In this document: one piece after another, positions 35,793-47,500 of the stretch
Layout of the letters: each line of letters starts with the position of its first letter
How positions within the stretch are numbered: the first letter of the stretch is position 1
Assembly: GCA_947650365.1 (NCBI GenBank)
Contig: OX393549.1
Coordinates: 31,729,126-31,793,125, forward strand
Length of the DNA: 64,000 nt
Direction of reading: 5' to 3'
Source: Chamaelirium japonicum
Taxonomy: Eukaryota; Streptophyta; Magnoliopsida; Liliales; Melanthiaceae
Position numbers and translations under genes: made by a program
The notes under the pieces: generated by a model
Databases searched by the model: none
What the model saw: only the letters and a program-made list of their open reading frames with translations
What the model was told of the DNA's origin: nothing

Positions 35793-36765
35793 TAAAACCC
35801 TAGTCCACCCTATAAACATGTCGGTGACTACTGTCCGACAATGTCAATGATTCCAAATGAAGTTATGATGTCAATGTAGGCGGAGAACTGGCGACATTAT
35901 GTGAAATTGTTCGATAGCTTACCGTCGACATTGACATCATAATGTCATAAGGAACCCACCAACAATGTGGATCGGTACGGTGATCGGTAGGTCACCCAAC
36001 CGACATGTGTCCAAAGTGGGTTTGTGGTCTCAAGTAGATGGAGGAGAAAGAGTTCTGATATGTTTGGTTGGGAGGAGGTCCAACTACAGTATTAATTTCT
36101 TAAGATTTTAGTAGGAGTTGAAAAACACAAGAAAAAACTATGAATACAAACTACACCAGTTGACACATCGCCACCATCTCCGTCGGCCGTGCCACTGCCA
36201 GTGTCGCCATCACCTGCTATCGACCGTCGCTATCTCCGGTTGCCGCCACCGCCCGTTGTTCATTGCCGGTCTCCGCTACAACCATCTCCCACAACCTCTT
36301 ACCACAACTAAACAATCATTTTACAGCTACATGGCAGTTCCAAATTCCAATCCATGCTTTTACAATTGTAATTTTTTTGACAAGTGCATTTCTAAATGGA
36401 TGGGTTACGACTCCACCATCCCCACCAACTGCTCCTATCCAGACATGCCCTTAGAGGATGCCTAGAGGGCGCGGGCAATGGCGGGAACATCTATCAAAGT
36501 CGAAGGACAATATCGTAATTACGTTTCAAATTGGAAGGCATTTCTGTAACGGTATATCAGAAGCCGCGATCCCTCCCCCGCCAAAGAAAACACACTTTTC
36601 CTGTCCACCCATTCCAACATTAGCTCTCCTCCTCTGTCCCCCCCTCCCATCTTCTCAAAAAACCTGAAGGCAGAGGAGGGAGAGAAGCGCCGAGGATCAA
36701 AAAAAAAAAAAAAAGAGAGAGAGAAAATAAAAGAAAAATCCTGAAATCCCAAGCTCCTTCCCATA

Positions 36766-36901
36766 ATGCCACTCTATAGCCAGTCGCTCCCCATCGCCTC
36801 TCTCCATCAAACCCTAGCCCCGGATCTCTGCGCTTCTCCCCGGGGTTTCCCCCTCTCCAGCCGCCGATTCCTTGAGTCGTATCTGAAAAGATCTGGCGAT
36901 C
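36766..36901 (+). CDS. UP3: UP3-like exon 1 (copy B)
   Basis: It starts with ATG in context CCATAATGCC and ends GGCGATC|GTAAGT. This copy is nearest to exon 3. The upstream flank holds a poly-A/GAGA tract at 36700-36740 also present in copy A. No clear TATA box. Confidence 0.8.
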
Positions 36902-39900
36902 GTAAGTTCTTTCGATCATTGGACACGATTTACCCGAAAATTTGATATTCCGATTTAACACTTTTATTTTGGAATTATGTTTCCACAGTCTCTGGATCAC
37001 ATGCGGAGCCAACCGTGCATTTTCGGTGGCGGAACCGTGGGACAAAGGTTTTCTCGGTCGGAGACGGTCTGAGCTCTAGTATAGGCACATCATCGTATGG
37101 ATCCCTGAAGAAAAGGTGCGATCTTTTTTTTTTTTCTGTTTTATGTTGATACCAGTAGTTCATCTTATATGGTCACGAATCTTCTTCGCCAATACTAATA
37201 GAACTGAAGATTGCTGATGCTGCGGTAGCCTTAGAGACTTGCATACTATCATGTACATATTCTTTGGCACACAAAACATCTGTATGATCACATTGGTTTC
37301 TGTAGGCGTAAGGGTATCGAAAGAAGCAAGCGAAATGGGAACAAGCAAACATGGTTGGATAACAAGCAACACGTGAAAATATTTCGCATGTTTGGGGTGA
37401 AGTTAAAGAATAAGGCATTGGTCCAATATCTGTCAAAGATCTAGATATGCTATTGAGGCAATACTTGTTTAATTTAGTATGATTACCATGAAAGACGTAC
37501 ATGCATTGTTAAACTCAAACCTATTGACCAGTTTAGACATTTTCCAAAATAATTATGAAAGAACTATTAGCCATGTATATCCTATCGGTGGCATGCTTGT
37601 GTGTGTTTTCTATATGAGCTACAAGAAATGTGCATGCAATGACCTTCACGATCGAATGGAACCCTTTTTGACGTTCAATGAACCACAAGTAAAGTCTATC
37701 AAGGTGTTTGCCCATTATTTCAAAATGATTTCGCTCTATACGTCAATTGGGCTAGGAAATGACATGTATAAATCTATGGTGTTTTTCCTATGATTCTGCA
37801 TCTCGATTAGAAGTTTTGTTTGAATAGGTTTTTGAATGGTATGTTTTTTTTTCAATTGTTGTGCCCTCAGAGTCACGTCCTGCCCATCCTTAACAAAAGA
37901 ATGTGTTGGCCCTGCCGTTATGCTGAGTATTGCGATCGTACTTTTATGAATGGCCATGGTTAATGTTTTTTCGGCTTAGGTCTTTGCACTTGGAGACCTG
38001 TGAGCCTTTCTTCACCATGCTCATTATGTCGTCAATTGACATGTTTTGGTAAGGGTATGGATCCGATCTCATTTACTAAGATCGGGGCGTATTCCAGATA
38101 GGCTCAATTCCCATTCTGGCAGAAAATAAATTTGAGTGAGCTCCGTGCGATTAACGTTTTATTGTTAATGAGAGCAACTCATTCTCTTATAGAATCCCAT
38201 GTCCACGCTGGTCCAGACAAGTACGTTGCAGGGAGAACTGAGCAATTGCGGGGATGATGGTGACTCCGACCATGGGTAACGATATGTTATAAACTTCCAA
38301 AGGAATAATGTTGCACCATACCTCATTATGATTACTTGACAAGACAATAATTAGTGACCGTGATTCCTTTTTTTACCCAAGTCAGTTGCTAGGTTCGATC
38401 TAGGTGTTCACAATCTCCAACCCTAAGGCCCTACCATTCTAGCATCAACAAAGTTATCGGTGCTACCCACCCAATCCATGGACAACTCTGTTTTCCAATA
38501 GTTATGCACACTACGGAAAGGGCTGCATCTCTTACCACACGAATAAACTTCAAAGTTCTTCCTAAAGAGATCATGAGGTAGGAAAAGTCTTTCGGCTACC
38601 AAAAGTGGTTCACTTTTCTTATCACCTGTAACCTATATTGGAATTGGCTCTTCCTCACCTTCCTCTTCAGAAGAATCAGAACTACTACCCTTTTGATTCT
38701 TTTCTTGCTCTACAAGATTCATTTGAACGATGAATTGCCTTTTTAGGCAGTACTAGTTGGCCGACAGACAGTACTAGTTGGCCGACACGTGTGATGAATG
38801 TGCTAGTTAGGCGAAAATTCTTGCAGAATATGTCATGCAAATAGTTTTCAAACAATTATACAAAATACTAACTCAATTTTAAAAGATCCAGTGCCAAAAT
38901 TCTCGCTCCGTAATGCATGTGCATGTTGGGAGAAGATTCTTAGAGTATACGTCATGCAAATAATTTTCAAACAACTATAGAAAACACTAAGGTCTGTTTG
39001 ACATCTTTTTTGTTGCCTTTATTTTTAAAAACAGAGAAACAAAAAATTGGAAGTGAAAATATCTTTGGCAGTCTGTTTTTACTTAGGCTTTATAAAAATG
39101 AAATTGAAATTTGTGTAAACAACATGCATAAACTGAAAATTCTTGTTATACTATTTGCAAAAACACAAAACAAAAACAATTGCTATCTCTCGTTACCTAG
39201 GGTGTGTTCGGAAATATTTTCTCTCTCAACATCCTTTTTCTTCTATAACATCCTTTACAAATTTCTCTCTATGATATTTTCACCCTATATTATATTCTCT
39301 CTAAAATATTTTTTTTCTCGTTGCAACATATATCTCTCTACAACATTCTCTCTGTAACATTTTCTATACAATATTGTTTGTATAATATATATTATCTCTC
39401 CATAATATTATCTCTACAAAATTCACTTTATATCATTATCTCTCTATAATGTATATTTTCTCTAGAACATTCTCTCTATTTTCCCTCTACAGTAGTCTTT
39501 GTACAGAATTTTCTCACTATACAACATTCTCTCTAAAACATTTTCTCTTGACATTTTCTCTCCACAACATATTCTCTCTCTATTATATATGCTATACATT
39601 ATTCTCTTTATAATTATTTTTCTTTCTTCAATCTATATCTCTCTATAATATTTTCTCTCTCTGCAATATTCTCTCTCTATAATATTGTTTCTCTATATAA
39701 TATATTAACACGTTCACTCTTTAAGATTCTCTCTCGATAAATGATACATAATATTATCTCTCCAATATTTTCCTTGTATAAGTTTTTCTATTTTACAACA
39801 TTATCTATCCTTGCAATATATTTCCTTTTAACTTTTTTCTCTCTGTAATATTTTTTCTCTATAATCTCTATAACATTCTTTCTGCAGCATTCTTTCTATA

Positions 39901-42900
39901 ACATTTTCGCTTTAGAATATCTACTCTTTATGGCATTCCTCTTTGTAATATTTTCTTCCTATAATGTTTTCTTTCTACAGTTGAAACCACAATATTGGTT
40001 TCTCCATTATTTGCTTATACTTTGACCCAAAACAATCTCTTGGATAGTGTGTGAGTCCAAGCATTTGATTACACTTGAGCGCGATTGCATACTTTCACAT
40101 AGTCCATTGAAGATGTCGAAGATAGTTTGCAAACTTTAGTAAAAGTCCATGCCAAAGCATTGTGAAGAGCTTGTTAGATATATTGCATGAATATTGATTT
40201 TTTGGACTTTAGGTTTACAGTGTTTTTAATGGAACATAGATCGAATTCCATTTGTGCATATTTTCATCATATCGAGAATGCATCGTGTTTTAAACTTCGA
40301 CTTTATCTTTTATATGCATTTTCATCTTCGTTCATAGTTCAAAAATATGTTTACACTATTTTCATTTTCAAAAACCCAGATTCACATCATTGCATATTTG
40401 CAGGTTTGTGAATCGACCTTCATTTTGAACGTTCGGTGCACGAGAACTCCATCTTTGGAGATTTTTGCCTTCGTGCACGGGTTTTTATGACTTCGGATGA
40501 CCCTGCGGTTGTTCATTGAGTTCCTGGAATGCACGGGTGCATACCGGATTTAAAAAATCATGCTTTCCGTGTCTTGGTGCACACCAGGGGTCAGTACCAT
40601 GCACTTACGAGTGCTGGTGCTCACATGGAGCTAGCACCTACCTCCCTGGCCTACAAGCAAACTCTCTGCCGAGGTGGTGCGCACCACCCCACATAAGATT
40701 TTCAGGGGGAGTTTCGTGTTGAGGTTGTTTTGGCTCGTATGATATCATTAAGACTCCGAAATGTGATGTCATCAGAGCTCACCAGTAGTTTTCAGTAATC
40801 GCTGATTGTTGTCGGTGTTTGCCGGTGGGCGTCTCTACCTCCTTCTCACCCTCCTTTGTTTGTTCTCTTGGAGAAAGCACTATGTAGGGCTCAGGTTCAA
40901 GCAGGAACAACAGGGAGTGGTGGGGTTATACGTACCGCCTAAGCGATTCTGGCTGAAATCGCCTACGTCGACTGCTTAGGCGGTGCCTAAGCTATGCCTT
41001 GACAACATTGCTGAAGGTCTAGCTGTTTCGTGATATTTTGACAAGTGTTATTGTTTAAACTATTGCTTGAGGTTTTTTAAACTAATGCTCAGGGGTTTTA
41101 TTCAATTAATGACGCAACTTAACAATAATAATCAATGAATTCTCAAGGACAAACTAGTTAGCAAGTACATCCACGTGTATCTCATTTAATTTACTCCCAA
41201 AACAAAATTAAACCTCTAGGGTTTGGGTCTTATTCGGGCTTCGCCTCGCGTGTGCCATTTTAAACCTCTACTGCAACTTAAGTCGCTTTAATCTCATCCT
41301 TTGGATGAGATCATCCCAGGGGGTTTGTCTTTTATTATAAATAACTTAAGTGCCCTTTATTATTAATGGCTCAAGTGGGTGCGACTGTGCGAGCAACCCT
41401 CGTACCTAGGCAAGCCAATAAATACTCTCATCCTTTATTATAAATAACTTTAGCTTTTTGATGATTGTATTTACTGGGGATCACAATTCTTTATGGATGT
41501 AAATACTAATAATTATTGAAGACTCGTACTCTGCAAGAATATGCTCAGAAAGAAATCTGGACAGATTGTAAAGAAGATTTGTTAATAGAACATGTAAATT
41601 TGGAATCATGAAAGAGGAGGAAGAAAAGCAAATCGAGTTGTTAATAGAACATGCTCGAAAATAAAATCATAAGAAAAACAAGGAGAATCATAAGAATATG
41701 CTCGGAAAGAATATGGACTGATTGTAAAGAAGATTTACTAACAGAACATGTGAATTTGGAATCATGAAACAGGAGGAAGAAAAATCAAAGTGATTAGGAG
41801 TTCAATGACTAGTTGAATTAGACAATAGGAAGAGGATGAAATATTTTGAACCTTAAGCACTGATGGTTAGATGGTACATCTCTTGGTGAATTGTAGTTCT
41901 TTAGAGCTCAGATGCTCTTAAACCATGGTGAATTGTTAGTGAGTTAATGGAGGGAAGAGAACATGTGATATTCAGATAAAACTTAGGGTGCTAATAATAT
42001 GTTATGATCAATGAATGACAAAGGATGGCTCGGTTTATACATAAACTGACTATAATGTAGGAAAGTGACCTGTTACGTTATGTTATGACATAGTTTACAA
42101 TCCCTGTTATGCCTGATACCTGCAGTTAATGTAATTGGAGAGCACGTATCCAAAACATAGTCATCAGGAATCCCGATTCGCCAAAAACTTCCATTGAATT
42201 CCCATCTAACACATTCTTTCTCGTTTTTGGACGACATATTAGTCCGAAGTCTATTGTATGATTTTTTTTCCACTTTGATTATCTCAGCGATTCTGCTTCT
42301 TTGCTAATGAACTTCTTTGAAACAGATCCTTTAACTTGTTTTTTGGTATAAATTCCAACAATTGAAGTCATTCTTTGTCAGATTAGTGGAAAAATCCATC
42401 TGCTGCGGATGCATCAAGAAGTTTATTTGTGGATCTTAAAGTTTGCATAACTCACTCTTGTGTTGTATGGGTCGTTTCTTGTTTCTAGCGAGTGAAGACT
42501 TTGATATTTTGGTTTGTATTTGCCTCATTTTTATAAAAACTTTGGCATTTCCTGCAGAAAACCATTACTATTTTACTGTAAGTTTGTTTCTTAGTTTTCC
42601 GTGAGACATCGTACTTATTATTTTTTGAATTACAAAGTATTCTTGGATGATGAAAGGTCCAAATCTCTAATCTTTACAGAAGCATTGTGGAGCATATTTT
42701 TCTTCTCAGTGCGAAGGCAGACTTATCTGAGGCTGAAGAAAAAGATATGCTTGATCACCTGTATACGTCTCAATATCAAATGAATGGAATTATTGCAATA
42801 TCAATAGGTAACATGTAATTACTGATCTTATTAAATATTTCATTCATCTGCATAGCTTAAGCATGTTCAATTGCCTCCGGTGAATATTTATGTTCACTTC

Positions 42901-44479
42901 CCAATTTATCTTTGTTTTTCTTCTTCTATTTTGACCAGGTTGACTAACTTTCGGATCAATTTGTGATATGCTTCATTTATCAGTGTAAAACTAATCATTA
43001 TCATATGGCTTGTTTATGTTTTCACTTTGTGTATTTTAATTAGGAGTTCAAAAACATTACTTTCTCTGACATTATGTTTCCAGCTGATCTTTTTGAAGCA
43101 TCAGATTTTAGGAAGTTATCATTGTAGAGAACTGAGCTATGTAGATCCTTTTAGTGGTTGAGAAACAATACTTGTGTATTATGACTTAATGCTTTAAGGA
43201 GCATCAATGGACGTATAGTTGAAGAGATAGACATCGTTAACATATGTATAAACGGGCCGGGTTATATGTAAAGATGGGTTGAGTTATATGTATAGACGGG
43301 TAGGGTTATACCATACAGTCTCTTGTATAATATTGGGCTTGGTTCCCTAATGAGAATTATTTTATTCTCTCCAGACCCTAGCCTTTTCCTTCTCCTAACA
43401 TGGTAGCAAAGCTGGGCCATCTCCAGGTGGCGGCCTCCATCAATTGTGTCTCGCTCCGCATGCTTTGCTTGAGGGGGGAGAGGGGAGATAGTCCACCGGT
43501 TAGTCCCATATCAGTAAGGGGGGCATCCATTGGGTGCTTAATATGCCCGCTGTGGACCTCCCCTTATAACCTGGGTTTTGAGGTGTGACCATGTGAGGGT
43601 ATCTAACATGATATCAGAGCCCTAGGCTCTTCGTGCGGCGACGGCTCTCCACGACGATGGTCCTCCCCAACTCTTTGGCCCTCCCTGTCACCGATGATCT
43701 CCGCGACGACGACTCTCCTTGACAACTCATGTGCGATCTGTGACCCACGACTCCTATGCGATCCGCAACCCTCCTGCGATCTCCCAAATCCCGCAGCCTC
43801 GCGATCGTGATTTAATACGACTCCTCCTGCGATCTCCCGAATCCCGCAACCCTTTTCGATCGTGATTTCGATCTCCCGCGACTCCTTTCAACCTCCTGCG
43901 ATCTCCCGAACCATCGCCACAACCTCCTCTCTCCCCCCTCCCCTCACCCCTGTTGCACATCAGTCGTTTTACTCCCTCACCTGCAGGATGCAGCTGCTCC
44001 CTTCTCCCCGGATGTGGATCCTGTCTCTGTTCGTCGATACCCTGTGCGCGACCGTCACCCTCTTGACAGGTATGACTACTTTCCTAATAGGTTTGACTAC
44101 TCTGTTTTTACCTCTGACTCTCCTGATAGCTCTAGTTACTCTGATATTGCCTGACAGCAAGCTATGAGAGAGGAGCTTAAGACCTTTCAGCATACTCAGA
44201 CTTGTGATCTGGTTCCTTATTCCTCAGGCGTGGTGCCTGTCAGCTGCAAATGGATCTTCAAGGTCAGCACTCGAACAAGTGTATCCATTGAGAGGCACAA
44301 GACTCGTCTGATTGCTCTTGGCTCCAGGTTTTGGAATTTGTTGAAAATTGGTGAGAATGATCATCTTACCCTAGATATCACACCCACCAAATTTCAACAA
44401 ATTCTGAAACTTACAGGGTGACATTTTCGATTGTAGCTTACTTTCTCCTCTAATGACTCATAGCTCACTAAAACACTCG

Positions 44480-44548
<69 letters not shown>

Positions 44549-47500
44549 GAAAAGGGATGCTGGACTTGAGGTGCAGCGTCGTTGCTACACCTCAGGCATT
44601 GTTTTACTATCCTAAAAGTTTTGGAATTTGATGAAATTTGGTGAGGGTGTTGTCTAGGGTAAGATGATCATCCTCACCAATTTTCATCAAATTCCAAAAC
44701 TTCTAGAAGGGTCAAATGGTCGAAGCAAAATCAGCCGTCCGCAGTCACCGTTAAAATCTGCAGATTTTGCTTCGACCATTTGACCCCCCTAGAAGTTTTG
44801 GAATTTGATGAAAATTGGTGAGGATGATCATCTTACCCTAGACAACACCCTCACCAAATTTCATTAAATTCCAAAACTTTTAGGTAGGTAAACAAGCGAG
44901 AGGTGCAGCGTCGTTGCTGCACCTCGGGTGCAGGCTCCCCGCCCCCTATATATATATATATGTCTCAATAGAAGTTTTCGTAGACTGATGCTGAGCCGAT
45001 GTCTGATCCGACACATTATCGTCATCTTGTTGGAAGTTTGAATATATATCACTATTTCTTGATCCGGCATTGCTTATGTTGTTCATGTCGTCAGCCAATT
45101 TTTGAAGCTCCATGGGCTGCTTATTGCTTTGTTCCTCTTATTATTCACTATCTTCATGGCACCATCACCGCACTTTATTTCTTTCCTCAACTTTGAGTGT
45201 TGTTGATTGTGCTGGCGACTTCACTGATAGACACTCCACTATTGGCTATTGTGTCTTCCTGTGATCTTCATTAGCTTCTTGGAATGCTAAGAAGTTGGAT
45301 ATCGTGTGTCGTTCAAGTGCTGAGGTCGTGTCTCTTGTCATGGCCAACACATCTGCTTAATTGACTTGGCTTTGATGCATGTGAGTCTATCTTGAAGTAC
45401 CTTCAGGTATTGCAATAATCAAGAGTTTTTTCAATTGCCACCATACCGACATTTCATGAGTGTCCCATGCACATAAAGATCGATTATTACTTCACACGAC
45501 ATCATTACCTTGTTGGGATGCTCTCTATGTCTACGTACTAACTAGATGAATTCTTCATGGATTTGCATCTACATGTGATCATCCTCTCAACTCCTCGACC
45601 AACTCTTTATGTATGATCCACCATACATTTGAGAGAGGTGAAGGATCGATGGCTACAAGGAGGGTTTATATGTTATTATTCTTTTTGCATATAATGAATG
45701 TACTATTTTTAATTTTTATGTTGTTGTGTAGTATTCTCACTTGTAGCTGACTGCACTCGTGTGTGTGTGTAGGTGGGTGGGTGGGGGTGTGTTGGGGGGG
45801 GGGGGGGGGTGGTTCAGATCGGGAAGAACCTCTTTGGTCAGTTCAGTTTCCGATTTGGCCTTCAAAAACATTGAAAGTTAGTCGATTTGGGTTAGATTCG
45901 TCTGACTTGAGTTTGGATCTGAACCAGGCCGAACCAAGGAACCGAATACGAAATCGGGGGTGGGGGTGTTTTGGTTCGGATTGACCGAAATCCGAACAAG
46001 TTTGTTGGTTCGGTTTGGGTTGGGACAAACCTTCTAACCATGGTGTGTGCGTACATAATGGATGCATCCGCTATTAGCATTCTTCCCAAATCTTCTCCAT
46101 CTTCATTGTGTAACATGCACTTGTTATATATTTTCAAAATTTATTTCCATCCTGGAAAGAACAAGTCAGCAATAAATAACTGAAATTTGGCATCTTGATG
46201 TTTCTTGTCTGACTTTTATTTGCAGCAACGAGCTGCTAGAGAGCATGATTAGGTCATTGGATATCTTGTTACCAAATAACTATTACGGCTTCAAATTTGA
46301 TATATTTAAATGGTTTCTTAAAATTTATTTTTCATAAATAAGTTCTAACCTGCTTTGCTTCTGCAAAGGTACACTTATCTGACTCCTGTAATTTATAGAG
46401 TCGTACTACTGACAGTTCGTGCATTAATATATATTAGAGATACTTTTGTTTTCTTCTCTTGCAGGTCGTATAGTGGAACAAAATGCTGATAATTTTACCC
46501 ATGCGGTATATATGCGTTTTCAGAAAAAGGAAGATGTTGCAAAGTTCTATGTTAACTCTTACTACTTAGGAATTCTTAAGGGACATGTCATACCATACTG
46601 CTATGTATGCCCTAACATGTAATCACCATTCCAGTTCCTTACTCGTATGTTGTTATTTCTTTATTTTTTTCCAATTTTCTGGAGAAGGTTTTTTTTTTTT
46701 GCCTACTATGTATAACTTGATGTAGTTGGTTTACTTATAATTGGTTGGATTTCTTATAGGGATGTACTTCTGTGGATTATGAATCAGAAGTAGAGGATGA
46801 TATGATGTCCATTTTTCGGAGGGGAGAGGTAAGGTGGACGCAAGGCTGTGATTTATATTTCCCCCACTTTTTATATTGATGCACTAGATACCAAAATGGA
46901 TTTGGGTTGATTCATTTTAGCTGTACATAAATTGTTACGTAACATTTTAAACCCTCGACAATCTTAGGAACAATTGTGATACTTGTTAAAGCAGTTTCAT
47001 AAAGGCAAAACTTGTGATCCGTGCTTGTTTTGTTCTATTCCTTCTTGAATCATTTTAGTTGAATTTTACTAGACAATTATATGCTGCAAAAATATACTAA
47101 AAACTTTTTTCTTATGTCTTCTTTGCCAGATTTGGTGAACTGCATTGCCTGTTTCTGATCAACCCCATTGTCATTTTTTGTTCGTCTTGTACTTTTTCAT
47201 TGTTGATACCTAGAAACAAGCATGTGTTGTTTGTTTGAACAGGAGTTCCACTACGGAGTGGAGTGTGTAGTTTTGTTATCTGTTTCCGAGACTGCACCTG
47301 GACATGCTGTAGAGGATGCACTGGCTGCTCTTCAGAACCTGATTGTAGAGTTTCGTTCCCTTATTGTACAGGCAACCCAAGGTATTTGAAAAGTGTAACT
47401 TATCACATGACAGCTTTCTGACCTTTGGTGTTCTTTCGTACTGCTAAATATGATGAAGATCTTGCACTCTCTGATTGATTATTGAAGTGATGTACTGCTG

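Larger units (their letters stand above)
35793..37942 (+). repeat. Segmental tandem duplication, copy B
   Basis: It starts TAAAACCCTAGTCCACCC, which equals the pre-SINE form of 33185-33201 joined to 33430 onward. It ends ATCGTACT, where A meets the hAT end but B continues TTTATGAATGG. It carries upstream flank, exon 1B, exon 2B and the start of intron 2. Confidence 0.92.
43609..45650 (+). pseudogene. Copia pol remnant in intron 3 (RT, RNase H)
   Basis: At 44036-44330 the + strand reads YPVRDRHPLDRYDYFPNRF and, past a stop, MREELKTFQHTQTCDLVPY, VPVSCKWIFKV and IERHKTRLIALGS, the N-terminal RT of Copia. The RT centre is replaced by palindromic elements and microsatellites (44326-44960). At 44990-45200 it resumes with SDPTHYRHLVGSL. 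RNase H follows with FTDRHSTIGYCVFL and RSSAEVVSLVMAN, then HERT-like and IDYYFTRHHYL phrases to about 45520. Stops and shifts are frequent. Confidence 0.75.

Noticed and set aside
33185-37942. Possibility that the A/B duplication is an assembly artefact
   Set aside because: The copies differ by scattered substitutions, a SINE and a hAT fragment, which collapsed or repeated assembly would not create. Allelic sequence joined in error cannot be fully excluded without reads.
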